Assembly: GCA_900548225.1 (NCBI GenBank)
Contig: URJM01000009.1
Coordinates: 1-46,492, forward strand
Reading direction: 5' to 3'
Length of the DNA stretch: 46,492 bases
Origin: an uncultured bacterium
GTDB taxonomy: Bacteria; Verrucomicrobiota; Lentisphaeria; Oligosphaerales; Oligosphaeraceae
Of this stretch, positions 31,617 to 40,417 are shown piece by piece; position 1 is the first letter of the stretch; each line of letters begins with the position of its first letter. The notes beneath the pieces are model-generated. The model saw only the letters and a program-made list of their open reading frames with translations. It ran no database searches and was not told where the DNA came from. Made by a program: the position numbers and the translations under genes.

Positions 31617-33341
31617 CTATCTGAGGAACTGTGGCATCGGGAATGCGTGCGCCAGGGCGCGGACTTCCTCGCGCACCTGCTTGCAGACCTCGTCGGAGCC
31701 CGCGTTCTCGACGATTCTCGTCATGAAGTCCGCAATCTTCTCCATTTCGGGTTCCTTCATTCCGCGGGTGGTGACGGCGGCCGTGCCGACTCTGATGCCG
31801 CTGGTGACGGCGGGCTTCGCCGGGTCGAATGGAATCATGTTCTTGTTTACGGTGATGCCGGCCTTGTCCATCTCGTTGGCGGCGTCCTTTCCGGAGATTC
31901 CCTTCGGCCTGAGGTCCACGAGCATGCAGTGGTTGTCCGTGCCGCCTGAGACGATGCGGAAGCCCCGGTCGCTGAGCGCCTTTGCCAGCGCCTTGCAGTT
32001 CCTGACCACCTGCTCGCCGTATGCCTTGAACTCGGGGCTCATGGCCTCCTTCAGGCAGACAGCCTTCGCGGCGATGACATGCTCCAGGGGGCCGCCCTGG
32101 GTGCCGGGGAAGACCGCCGAGTTGATCTTCTTGATGTACTGCTCCTTGCAGAGGATGAGACCGCCGCGGGGGCCGCGCAGGGTCTTGTGGGTGGTCGTGG
32201 TGACGACGTCCGCGAACGGGACCGGGCTGGGATGGACTCCCGCCGCCACGAGCCCTGCGATGTGCGCCATGTCGACCATGAGGAGCGCGCCAACCTTGTC
32301 CGCGATTTGGCGGAGGCGCGGGAAGTCGATGATGCGGGGATAGGCGGACGCGCCGGCGAGGAGCATCTTCGGCTTGACTTCCAGCGCCAGTCGCTCGAGT
32401 TCATCGTAGTCGATGGTCTCGGTTTCGCGGCTGACTCCGTAGCCCACGAAGTTGTAGGTGCGGCCGCTGAAGTTGATCTTGAGGCCGTGGGAGAGGTGTC
32501 CGCCGGCGTCAAGGCTCATGCCGAGGACCGTGTCGCCTGGCTCCAGAAGCGCGAAGTAGACCTCCTGGTTCGCCTGGCTGCCGGAGTGGGGCTGCACATT
32601 CGCAGCCTCGGCGCCGAAGAGCTTCTTCGCACGCTCGATGGCGATAGTCTCAATCTGGTCGACAAACTCGCAGCCGTTGTAATAGCGCTTCTCGGGGAGC
32701 CCTTCGGCGTACTTGTTGGTCAGGATGGAGCCCTGGGCGGCGCGGACCGCGGGGCTGGTGAAGTTTTCGCTGGCGATGAGCTCCAGCCCGTCCGCCTGGC
32801 GTTCGCTCTCCTTGTCGATGAGCGCGCTCAGCTCGGGGTCGGTCTCGCGAAGCGCCGCGATTTCGTCAAGGGAGTAGTTTTCAACCTTGACGAGGCGGCG
32901 GATGTGGCGTTCCTCGTTGGAGAAGGGGGTGTCGAGCCAGGTCTTCACGACGTCTGCGAGTTCATCGTCGCCCATTGCGTCTCCGCCGGTGACGAGGATG
33001 TTGCTGCAGTTGTGTTCGCGGCTGCTCCTTGCCTTCCTGACATCTTCGGCGAGTGCGGCCCTGAGGCCATGGAAGCGGTTTGCGATGATGGACATGCCGA
33101 TTCCGCTGCGGCAGAGGAGGATTCCCGCGTCGACCTTGCCGTCCCGCAGTGCCGTGCACAGAGGCGCCGCGAAGTCCGGGTAGTCGTCCTTCGGGTCGAG
33201 GGTCTTCGGTCCGAAGTCAATGGCCTCGTATCCGAGTTCGGCCAGGAGTCCGGCGATGCGGTTTTTCTTGTCGAACCCGCCGTGGTCGGACGCAAGGCCA
33301 ATCTTCTTTGCGGCGGGGTTCGCTTTCCAGTCTTTGATCAT
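31617..33341 (-). CDS. glyA: Fusion of ribose-5-phosphate isomerase B and serine hydroxymethyltransferase
   Basis: 574 residues with two complete enzymes in one chain. Residues 1 to about 150 are RpiB-like: IGLASDHGGFDKKNRI, then GILLCRSGIGMSIIANR with the catalytic Cys77, and SSREHNCSNIL. From about 155 on is a full-length GlyA: LELIASENFTSPAVR, YYNGCEFVDQIE, VQPHSGSQANQEVY, DMAHIAGLVAAG and the PLP-lysine motif TTTTHKTLRGPRGG. GlyA makes glycine and a one-carbon unit from serine; RpiB interconverts ribose- and ribulose-5-phosphate. No stop or frameshift separates the parts. AAGGAGA lies 5 bases before the ATG. Linking pentose and one-carbon supply for purine synthesis fits purM nearby, but is inference. 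Confidence 0.93.
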   Translation of the reverse strand: MIKDWKANPAAKKIGLASDHGGFDKKNRIAGLLAELGYEAIDFGPKTLDPKDDYPDFAAPLCTALRDGKVDAGILLCRSGIGMSIIANRFHGLRAALAEDVRKARSSREHNCSNILVTGGDAMGDDELADVVKTWLDTPFSNEERHIRRLVKVENYSLDEIAALRETDPELSALIDKESERQADGLELIASENFTSPAVRAAQGSILTNKYAEGLPEKRYYNGCEFVDQIETIAIERAKKLFGAEAANVQPHSGSQANQEVYFALLEPGDTVLGMSLDAGGHLSHGLKINFSGRTYNFVGYGVSRETETIDYDELERLALEVKPKMLLAGASAYPRIIDFPRLRQIADKVGALLMVDMAHIAGLVAAGVHPSPVPFADVVTTTTHKTLRGPRGGLILCKEQYIKKINSAVFPGTQGGPLEHVIAAKAVCLKEAMSPEFKAYGEQVVRNCKALAKALSDRGFRIVSGGTDNHCMLVDLRPKGISGKDAANEMDKAGITVNKNMIPFDPAKPAVTSGIRVGTAAVTTRGMKEPEMEKIADFMTRIVENAGSDEVCKQVREEVRALAHAFPMPQFLR

Positions 33342-33410
33342 GGTTCTCCTTCAGGTGGAAGTATGTCTTGGTTTCGTTGAATGGAAATCCGCTTGTCGCA
33401 GGAGCGTATG

Positions 33411-34349
33411 TCAGGCCGTCTCCTCAAGCTTCTTCATGACGAGCTTCAGGTCGTTCCAGACAAGGCGCTTTGTGGCCACCAGGTCCTGCGGAAAGTTCTC
33501 GTATCTGAGGATGTATGCGGGGTGGAATGTCGCCATCACGGGAATCCCGTCGTATTCCATCCAGCTTCCCCTGTGGCTCGTAATCCCCTTGATTTGCATC
33601 AGCGCGTAGAGCGCGGTGCCCCCAAGTAGGACGATCACCTTCGGCTTGACCAGGGCAATCTGCCGCCGCAGGTAACCGAGGCAGACCTCCGCCTCGTCCT
33701 TGAAGGGGACGCGGTTTTCCGGAGGGCGGCACTTGACGACGTTGGCGATGTAGACTGCCTTCGATGGCTCGGCGGAGTCGCGGTCGCGTCCCATTGCCTT
33801 GATCATGGCGGTCAAGAGGCGTCCTGCCTTGCCGACAAAGGGCTTTCCCTGCAGGTCTTCGTCCTCGCCTGGTCCTTCTCCGATGAACATCAGCGGCGCT
33901 TCGCGGAGTCCGTCCTCGAAGGCGATGTTCTTCCGCGTCTCCCCGAGTCGGCAGCACTTGCAGCTGAGGCAGTGCTCCTGGAGCTGTTCCCAGGATGCAT
34001 TCGAGAGGTCAGGGAGTTTTGGGAAGGAGCGTCCGTCCTTTGGCGGTTCCCTGAAGAAGGTCCGCCTGTTTGCCGTGGCGGCGGCTCTTGCGGGTGCCGC
34101 CGTCGCCCTCGTGGCAGGAGCAACGGAGCCTTCTGCCTGTTCCCTTGACTCGAGCGCCCGTGTGTAGCGATCGTATGCGGCACGGCGCTCCTCCTCCGAT
34201 GGCATGGCCACGGGAGGCGCGACCACTGAGGGTCTCGCCACGGGCCTGCGGCCCAGGACCTGCCGGTTGGCTCTGGAAAGCTCGACTGCGGTGACGCCAC
34301 GCTGCTGGGACGCCCGTATGAGCCGAACGATTTCCTCGAGAATCGTCAT
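33411..34349 (-). CDS. Uracil-DNA glycosylase, family 4 (Fe-S)
   Basis: Removes uracil from DNA in base-excision repair. The C-terminal 200 residues hold the family-4 core: CKCCRLGETRKNIAFEDG (first Cys ligands of the 4Fe-4S cluster), FIGEGPGEDEDLQGKPFVG (catalytic motif A), VYIANVVKCRPPENR (third cluster Cys) and FHPAYILR (motif B). The N-terminal 110 residues are Ala/Arg/Pro-rich, with a short helical start (MTILEEIVRLIRASQQRG), as in many 'DNA polymerase-related' members of this family. The ATG at 34349 is chosen because the upstream open frame is not protein-like. No Shine-Dalgarno site. It sits 41 bases after purM. Confidence 0.93.
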   Translation of the reverse strand: MTILEEIVRLIRASQQRGVTAVELSRANRQVLGRRPVARPSVVAPPVAMPSEEERRAAYDRYTRALESREQAEGSVAPATRATAAPARAAATANRRTFFREPPKDGRSFPKLPDLSNASWEQLQEHCLSCKCCRLGETRKNIAFEDGLREAPLMFIGEGPGEDEDLQGKPFVGKAGRLLTAMIKAMGRDRDSAEPSKAVYIANVVKCRPPENRVPFKDEAEVCLGYLRRQIALVKPKVIVLLGGTALYALMQIKGITSHRGSWMEYDGIPVMATFHPAYILRYENFPQDLVATKRLVWNDLKLVMKKLEETA

Positions 34350-34390
34350 TGGGGGGGGAAGTGGGAATGGAGCCGCGGCGGAATGCGCCG

Positions 34391-35452
34391 CTACAGGGTG
34401 ATTTCGACCTTGCGGTCGCCGGAGGTGACTTCGCCGATGGCCATGCCGTGGAATCCCGCGCCACGGATGATCGAAAGCCCTTCGTCTGCCCTGTCCGCAG
34501 GAACAAACCATACCATGCCGACGCCCATGTTGAAGACGCGGTACATCTCGTACGGGTCGATGCCGCCGGTCTTTTCAATGAGGCGGAAGATCGGGGGGAC
34601 GTTCTCGATTCTGCGCGCGTCAAAGCGGACTCCCGTGCCCTCCGGAAGGACTCTGGGAACGTTGTCGTAGAGTCCGCCGCCGGTGATATGGGCGATGCCG
34701 TTGACGGGGAAGTCTGAGTCGAGCGCGCTCTTGACAGCCTTCCAGAAGCATTCGTGGGGCTCCAGGAGAGCTTCGCCGACGCTTCTGCCGCCCAGCTCCG
34801 CAGGGCGGTCGTTGACATTGAAGCCGGCCTTGTCGAAGAGCACTTTCCTGGCGAGTGAGAAGCCGTTGGTCTGGAGTCCCTTGGAGGAGATGCCGAGGGC
34901 GACGTCGCCGGGGCGGATCTTCTCTCCGGTGATGATGCGGTCCTCCTCGACAATTCCCGTGATGCATCCGACGAGGTCGAAGTCATTGCCATACATGCCG
35001 GGCATTTCGGCGGATTCGCCGCCAATCAGGCAGACTCCCTCCGCCTTGCATGCGTCGGCGCAGCCGCCAAGCACATCCTCGTAGAGGGGGCTTCGCATCT
35101 TGCCAATGCCGATGTAGTCGAGGAAATAGACTGGTGTGGCGCCCTGCACGGCGATGTCGTTGATGCAATGGTTCACAATGTCGTGTCCCACGGTGTCGAA
35201 CTTCTGCATCATGGCCGCAATCATCAGCTTGGTGCCGACACCGTCGACCGAGACCACCATGACGGGCCTCTTCCACTTGGTCAGGTCAATGCGGTAAAGC
35301 CCCCCGAAGCCGCCAATCGGAGCGAGCACCTGGGGAGTTCTCGTCGCGGAAATCCGCCCCTTTACATTCTTCAGCAACTGGGTTGCCAGGTCAATGTCGA
35401 CGCCAGCCTCTTTGTAGGCTTCGCTCTTGCCTTCCATCTTGCTCATATTCAA
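34391..35452 (-). CDS. purM: Phosphoribosylformylglycinamidine cyclo-ligase (AIR synthetase)
   Basis: Closes the imidazole ring in purine synthesis using ATP. The 353-residue protein has the family marks GVDIDLATQLLKNVKGRI, VSVDGVGTKLMIA, HCINDIAVQGATPVYFLDYI, IGGESAEMPGMY and HITGGGLYDNVPRVLP. The start is a TTG at 35452 (two codons before an ATG at 35446); AGGAG lies 10 bases before the TTG and 16 before the ATG, so TTG is somewhat favoured. The 167-base gap upstream is GC-rich and holds a large hairpin. purN, often next to purM, is not seen. Confidence 0.97.
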   Translation of the reverse strand: MNMSKMEGKSEAYKEAGVDIDLATQLLKNVKGRISATRTPQVLAPIGGFGGLYRIDLTKWKRPVMVVSVDGVGTKLMIAAMMQKFDTVGHDIVNHCINDIAVQGATPVYFLDYIGIGKMRSPLYEDVLGGCADACKAEGVCLIGGESAEMPGMYGNDFDLVGCITGIVEEDRIITGEKIRPGDVALGISSKGLQTNGFSLARKVLFDKAGFNVNDRPAELGGRSVGEALLEPHECFWKAVKSALDSDFPVNGIAHITGGGLYDNVPRVLPEGTGVRFDARRIENVPPIFRLIEKTGGIDPYEMYRVFNMGVGMVWFVPADRADEGLSIIRGAGFHGMAIGEVTSGDRKVEITL

Positions 35453-35553
35453 CGGGTAATCTCTCCTGACGAGTGGGTAAAGGGTGGGCCGGGGAAAGGG
35501 GGGACAACGGAAACTCGTCTAATATAATGACCCAGCGAAGGAGCGGGAGGCGG

Positions 35554-35590
35554 ATGCCCCCCAACGAGCCCGGAGGGGCGAAGGGGGCAT
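35554..35590. other. GC-rich hairpin in the dapB-purM gap
   Basis: ATGCCCCC (35554-35561) pairs with GGGGGCAT (35583-35590) around a 21-base loop that itself can fold (CCCGGAGGGG). No T run. It may shape the 5' leader of dapB-side transcripts or be a dispersed repeat. Confidence 0.4.
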
Positions 35591-35619
35591 GGGGGGCGCG
35601 CCTTGCACCCCCTTCCTGG

Positions 35620-36423
35620 CTATAGCCCCAGGACCTGCCTCATGTCATATTTCCCGGGGGCGGCGGTTGCGAGGAACCTGGCTGCCCTGAGGGCTCCCTT
35701 TGCGAAGGTCTTCCTGCTGGAGGCCTTGTGTGTCAGCTCGATGCGTTCGCCCTCGGTCGCGAATATGACCGTATGGTCTCCGACCACGTCTCCCCCTCGC
35801 AGGGCATGCATCCCGATTTCGTTTTTCGGCCGTGCCCCCACAAGCCCCTTTCTGCCGTGCCTGACATCCTCCTCGTAGGATAGCCCCCGCGCGGCGGCGA
35901 GGATCTGGCCGAGTTTTTCGGCGGTTCCGGAGGGCGCGTCCTTCTTTTGGTTGTGGTGCATTTCGACGATTTCGATATCGTATCCGTCGCCAAGTATGGT
36001 CGCCACCTTTTCGCAGAGTGCGAAGAGCAGGTTGACTCCGACCGACATATTCGGGGATTGGACGATTCGTGCGCCGTCATCGGCGAGCCTGCGGAGCATC
36101 TGCAGGTCTTCGTCTGTGAGTCCTGTGGAGCCGATGACGAGCGAGACCCCCTTTGCTGCCGCGATTGGCGCGTAGTGCCGTGTCACGGCCGCCGCCGTGA
36201 AGTCGATGAGGCAATCCGCGTTCTTGAGCGCCTCTTCGATGTCGGCGGTGATTTTGACTCCGCATGGGTCGCCCCCTGCGAGTGCCCCCGCGTCCACCCC
36301 GATGAACGGGGATTGGGGCGCCTCGAGGGCTCCTGCGAGTTCGAGCTCCGGGTCTTCCTGGATTTCCGCCACGAGGGTTCGCCCCATCCGTCCTGCTGCG
36401 CCAAGAACGACAGTTCTGATCAT
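35620..36423 (-). CDS. dapB: 4-hydroxy-tetrahydrodipicolinate reductase
   Basis: Reduces hydroxy-tetrahydrodipicolinate with NAD(P)H in lysine and diaminopimelate synthesis, needed for peptidoglycan. The 267-residue protein begins with the nucleotide-binding VVLGAAGRMGRTLV and contains VIGSTGLTDED, QSPNMSVGVNLLF and the catalytic HHNQKKDAPSGTAEKL. A strong AGGAGGAGG lies close before the ATG (36423). The gene starts 4 bases after the stop of the S41 protease gene, implying one transcript. The frame is open upstream inside the protease gene but with no dapB-like sequence. Confidence 0.97.
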   Translation of the reverse strand: MIRTVVLGAAGRMGRTLVAEIQEDPELELAGALEAPQSPFIGVDAGALAGGDPCGVKITADIEEALKNADCLIDFTAAAVTRHYAPIAAAKGVSLVIGSTGLTDEDLQMLRRLADDGARIVQSPNMSVGVNLLFALCEKVATILGDGYDIEIVEMHHNQKKDAPSGTAEKLGQILAAARGLSYEEDVRHGRKGLVGARPKNEIGMHALRGGDVVGDHTVIFATEGERIELTHKASSRKTFAKGALRAARFLATAAPGKYDMRQVLGL

Positions 36424-36427
36424 GGTA

Positions 36428-37825
36428 TTATTCCTCCTCCTGTTTGCTCTCGGCGCCCTCGGGCTTTTCCGTGGAATCGCCCTCCTTTTCCCCTTCTGCC
36501 AGGTCCTGGTAGATATCGTAGTCGTAGAGCTTGTAGTGCTTCGTCTCGTCCTTCTGCCACTGGGGGAGCAGGTCCGGGTAGTCGCCGGCCGGGTTTCCCT
36601 TGTATACATCCCACTGCGCCCCGTTCCTGAAGAACTCCAGGGCCGCCTGGACATTCGGGTCCAGGGTGTCGGCCTCGGCCTTGCTCTTCGCCTTCATGAT
36701 GGCGATGTAGTCCTTGCGGACGAGCTTCGACTCGATGTCCGGCTTGATTCCAATTCCCTGGATGGGCGTGTGTTCCTTCGTGTAGTATTTTGCGATGGTG
36801 AACTTGAGGGCGTTGCCGCCTCCAAGATCCCTCACGTCCTGGACAAGCGCCTTTCCGAAGGTGCGTTCGCCGATGAAGACCGCCCTGTGGTAGTCCCTCA
36901 GGGTGCTTATCATGATTTCGGCGGCGGAGGCGGAGCCGCGGTCTCCCAGTATTGCAATCGGGAGGTCGTCCGGGAAGTGGTATTCCGTGGGTGCGGCCTT
37001 GTAGACCGAGCTGACGTTGCTGTTGCGTCCTTCGAGGGTGGCAATCAAGTCGTTTGGCTTGAGGAAGTAGCTCAGGATTTCAACGCATGTGTCCACGCGG
37101 CCGCCGGGATTGTTGCGCACGTCGATGATGAGGCTGTCGATTCCCTTGACCTCAAGCTCCTTCAGCGCCTTCTCGAACTGCTTTGCCGTGGGCTCCATGA
37201 ACCAGTCGATGCGCAGGAAGCCCGTCCTGGTGCCTTCGATTACATGGACATCGCTGACGCTTTCGTTTTCGATGATGGCGCGGGCGAGGGTCACTTCGAT
37301 TGGCTCCGCCTCGTCGGGGCGCTTGATTGTGACAGTCACCTTAGAGCCAGGGGCGCCACGGAGCTTTCCGACGATTTCATCAAGCGCCTTCCCCTTCTGG
37401 TCCACCCCGTCGATGGCCGTAATCTGGTCCCCCGCAAGGACGCCCGCCTCGGCGGCGGGAGTTCCCCGGAGGACAGAACTGACCGTGAGCAGCCCGTCCT
37501 GCATGTGGACCTGCACCCCGATTCCGCCGAAGGAGTCGTCTTCCTGCTTCAGGAATTCGTTGAATTCATCGGGTGTCATGAATTGGCTGAAGGGGTCCAG
37601 CGAGTAGACCATCCCCTTGATTGCGCTGTTGAAGAGCGAGTCGATGTCCACCTCGTCCTCATCAACGTAGTTTGCGCGGACCTGCTGCAGGACATCCACG
37701 AAGAGCTCCATCTTTTCCAGGATTTCCTTCGTGTCATTCGGGATTTCCAGGCTGTAGACTCGGAATCCGAAGAATGCGTTCGCCAGCAGGGCGACGACAA
37801 GGATGGAGTATAGGAGTTTCTTCAT
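36428..37825 (-). CDS. C-terminal processing peptidase, S41 family (CtpA/Prc type)
   Basis: A periplasmic serine protease of 465 residues. A signal anchor is at residues 1-20 (KKLLYSILVVALLANAFFGF). A PDZ domain (about 98-185, FGGIGVQVHMQDGLLTVSSV) recognises substrate C termini. The protease core has RNNPGG, GSASAAEIMIS (nucleophile Ser300) and GERTFGKALVQ (Lys325), the Ser-Lys dyad. The C-terminal 60 residues are acidic (EGEKEGDSTEKPEGAESKQE), an extension not needed for activity. It likely trims membrane or cell-wall proteins. No Shine-Dalgarno site is visible. dapB follows 4 bases downstream. Confidence 0.95.
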   Translation of the reverse strand: MKKLLYSILVVALLANAFFGFRVYSLEIPNDTKEILEKMELFVDVLQQVRANYVDEDEVDIDSLFNSAIKGMVYSLDPFSQFMTPDEFNEFLKQEDDSFGGIGVQVHMQDGLLTVSSVLRGTPAAEAGVLAGDQITAIDGVDQKGKALDEIVGKLRGAPGSKVTVTIKRPDEAEPIEVTLARAIIENESVSDVHVIEGTRTGFLRIDWFMEPTAKQFEKALKELEVKGIDSLIIDVRNNPGGRVDTCVEILSYFLKPNDLIATLEGRNSNVSSVYKAAPTEYHFPDDLPIAILGDRGSASAAEIMISTLRDYHRAVFIGERTFGKALVQDVRDLGGGNALKFTIAKYYTKEHTPIQGIGIKPDIESKLVRKDYIAIMKAKSKAEADTLDPNVQAALEFFRNGAQWDVYKGNPAGDYPDLLPQWQKDETKHYKLYDYDIYQDLAEGEKEGDSTEKPEGAESKQEEE

Positions 37826-37915
37826 GGAGTGTGGTCTATTATTTGGGGGCTCCCCGGCGCCGTCGGCTTGGCGCCTTCATCCGCCGGGGGCCTTCTGCGG
37901 TGCGTGGCCCCGCGC

Positions 37916-39304
37916 CTAGGCGTGGATTTTGGCGAAGAGGCGCATCGGGAGCTCGGCGATGGGGATGCGCTCCTGCTGCATGGTGTCGCGGTCGCGGACG
38001 GTCACAGCGTGGTCGTTTTCGGAGTCGAAGTCGTATGTCACGCAGAAGGGCGTGCCGATTTCGTCCTGGCGGCGGTAGCGCTTTCCGATGGAGCCGCTGT
38101 CATCGTAGTCGGAGCGGATGTCATTGGCGCGGAGCGTGGCAAGCACCTCCCGGGCACCCGCCTCCAGCTTCTTGGAGAGGGGCAGGACGGCGGCCTGGAC
38201 AGGCGCCACCAGGGCGGGCAGCCTGAGGACGACGCGGACGTCCTCGTCCTTGTCGAGCTTCTTTGTGGCGGCGGTGTCCTCCTCGTAGGAGTTGCAGAGG
38301 AGCATCAGGCAGATGCGGTCCAGTCCGCATGAGGTTTCGACGACAGTCGGGAAGCGGCTCTCCTTCGTCTCGGGGTCGTAGATTGAGCACGCCGGCTTGT
38401 CTCCGGAGAATTTCGCATGCTGTGACATGTCCCATGTGCCCCTGTGGTGGATGCCTTCGATTTCATCCCATCCGAATGGGAAGAGATACTCGATGTCGAC
38501 GGCCTGCTTTGCGTAGTGTGCGAGTTTTTCGTGCCAGTGCCAGCGGAGCTTTTCCTCGGGGATGCGGAGAACCTTCGTGTAGAAGTTCCAGCGTTCATGG
38601 CGCCAGTATTCGAACCAGTCGAGGGAGCCCTCGTCCTCGCAGAAGAACTCCATTTCCATCTGCATGAACTCGCGGGAGCGGAAGGTGAAGTTCCTGGGGT
38701 TGATTTCGTTTCTGAACGCCTTGCCGGTCTGGGCGATTCCGAAGGGGAGCTGCTTGCGGGTTGCGACGCGGATGGTGTTGAAGTCAACGAAGATGGGCTG
38801 GCACGACTCGGCGCGGAGATACGCCTTGTGCTCCTCGTCGAAGACGGGGCCCACGTATGTCTGCATCATCAGGTTGAAGTCGCGGGGCTCGGTCAGGTTG
38901 TGGCTGTGGCAGGATGGGCACTCCCCGGGCACGGGCAGCTGGTCGACGCGCCAGCGCTTCTTGCAGTCGCGGCAGTCGGTCATCTGGTCGGAGAAGTGGC
39001 TGACATGGCCGGATGCGCGCCAGATTTCGGGGTGGCAGATGATGGTGGAGTCCAGTCCGACCACATTGTCGCGGTCTTCGATCATGTATTTCCACCAGGC
39101 GCGTTCCACGGCGCGCTTGAGGGGTGCGCCGTTGGGGCCGTAGTCCCAGAAGCCATTGAAGCCGCCGTAGATTTCAGAACTCTGGAAGATGATGCCGCGG
39201 CGCTTGCAGAGCGACGTCAGCTTGTTCATGAATTCAGTGTAGCCGGGCTGCGTGGCGGCCGCCGCCTTGGCAGCCTCGGGGGTCTTCTTTTCTTCGTTTT
39301 CCAT
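37916..39304 (-). CDS. glyS: Glycyl-tRNA synthetase (one-chain, dimeric type)
   Basis: Charges tRNA-Gly. The 462-residue class II enzyme is the alpha2 type shared with eukaryotes, archaea and some bacteria, not the alpha2beta2 E. coli form. It shows FQSSEIYGGFNGFWDYGPNG, ERAWWKYM, the zinc-like C..C pairs (CRDC and CPSC), AQTGKAFRNEINPR (motif 2), FMQMEMEFF, HRGTWDMSQH and VVETSCGLDRICLMLL (motif 3). The C-terminal anticodon-binding domain follows. The start is the ATG at 39304 (MENEEKKTPEAAKAA); upstream frame content is not protein-like. There is no Shine-Dalgarno site. Confidence 0.97.
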   Translation of the reverse strand: MENEEKKTPEAAKAAAATQPGYTEFMNKLTSLCKRRGIIFQSSEIYGGFNGFWDYGPNGAPLKRAVERAWWKYMIEDRDNVVGLDSTIICHPEIWRASGHVSHFSDQMTDCRDCKKRWRVDQLPVPGECPSCHSHNLTEPRDFNLMMQTYVGPVFDEEHKAYLRAESCQPIFVDFNTIRVATRKQLPFGIAQTGKAFRNEINPRNFTFRSREFMQMEMEFFCEDEGSLDWFEYWRHERWNFYTKVLRIPEEKLRWHWHEKLAHYAKQAVDIEYLFPFGWDEIEGIHHRGTWDMSQHAKFSGDKPACSIYDPETKESRFPTVVETSCGLDRICLMLLCNSYEEDTAATKKLDKDEDVRVVLRLPALVAPVQAAVLPLSKKLEAGAREVLATLRANDIRSDYDDSGSIGKRYRRQDEIGTPFCVTYDFDSENDHAVTVRDRDTMQQERIPIAELPMRLFAKIHA

Positions 39305-39390
39305 GACAGAATCAGTAATCCGGTTGGTAAAAGTGGTTTGGTTGAGTTGAGATGACGATTTTCCGAAATTGTTCCGGCGTGCCGGTGCTG

Positions 39391-40410
39391 CTACCCGATG
39401 ACGTATCCCCATCCCTGGAATCCCGTCCAGGGGCAGTTTGACGCGATGGAGCATACAGGCGGCGGGATGGTGAAGCATCCCTCCGTCTCCACCAGGATTT
39501 CGCTGTCGGGGAGCGGGATTCCCAGAATCCTCGCAGGTGCGGCGGTGAGTGCGTCAATCATTCGCTGGAAGCTCACCGGGCCAGATTCGACAAGCACCCT
39601 GTTGCAGACGGAGAAGGCGCTTTCAAGTCCCAGGATTCCGTTTGGCGCCCGTGGGAAAGGCAGTGCCTTTTCCTCCGTGGAGTGTGGCGCGTGGTCGGTG
39701 GCGATCACTGCGATCACCCCGTCTGCCACGGCCTGGACGAGCGCCCTCCTGTCGGCCTCGTCCCGCAGGGGCGGAGCCATCTTCGCATTGGTTCCGAAGG
39801 TGTCTATTGCGGCGGCCGTGAGTGCCAGATGGTGCGGGGTAGCCTCCCCTGACACGTGGAGCCCGCTCTTCTGCGCATCCGAGAGCAGTTCCACCGCCTC
39901 CCTTGTGGAGAGGTGCTGGAGATGGAACCTGGCGCCTGTCTCGCCGGCAAGTTCGATGTCCCTTTCGACCATTGCGATTTCGCCCCGGCGTGTGGATTCG
40001 GCGTCTTCGCAGTGGTCTACGACAAGGAGCCCTGCCTCGGCCGTCCGCCTGGCGACCTCCCGCATGACCCCCGTGTCCTGGGGCGTGGAGCCGTCGTCGG
40101 AGAGTGCGAGCGCACCCGCCTCCTTGAGCGCCTGCGCGTCAGTCGGCTCCTTTCCGTTGCGGCCGACAGTCAGGCACCCGGTCTGCATCACCCTGCATCC
40201 CGCGGCCGCCTTTTCCCTGATGAGCCCTTCGATTTCCAGGAACCGTTCCGGCGTGTCCGGCGGGGGCAGGGTGTTTGGCATCGCCAGGATTGTATGGAAT
40301 CCCCCCGCCAGCGCGGCGCGGGTTTCGTGGGCGATGTCTCCCTTGTGCGTCTGTCCGGGTTCTCTCAGATGCACATGCAGGTCGATGAATGCAGGGATTT
40401 TCAGACGCAT
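39391..40410 (-). CDS. pyrC: Dihydroorotase, short form
   Basis: Cyclises carbamoyl-aspartate to dihydroorotate in pyrimidine synthesis. The metal-binding motif FIDLHVHLREPGQTHKGDI is at the very N terminus (residue 8 on), so the small N-terminal beta-sandwich half (about 45 residues in class I enzymes) is missing. Other marks are present: MPNTLPPPDTPE, LALSDDGS, VDHCED, HLQHLST, GEATPHHLAL, and IATDHAPHSTEEK. The end is also short (GCFTIPPPVCSIASNCPWTG). 339 residues versus about 420 typical. The barrel and all catalytic motifs are intact, so it is probably active. It begins 7 bases after mgtE. Confidence 0.93.
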   Translation of the reverse strand: MRLKIPAFIDLHVHLREPGQTHKGDIAHETRAALAGGFHTILAMPNTLPPPDTPERFLEIEGLIREKAAAGCRVMQTGCLTVGRNGKEPTDAQALKEAGALALSDDGSTPQDTGVMREVARRTAEAGLLVVDHCEDAESTRRGEIAMVERDIELAGETGARFHLQHLSTREAVELLSDAQKSGLHVSGEATPHHLALTAAAIDTFGTNAKMAPPLRDEADRRALVQAVADGVIAVIATDHAPHSTEEKALPFPRAPNGILGLESAFSVCNRVLVESGPVSFQRMIDALTAAPARILGIPLPDSEILVETEGCFTIPPPVCSIASNCPWTGFQGWGYVIG

Positions 40411-40417
40411 GGTGTGG

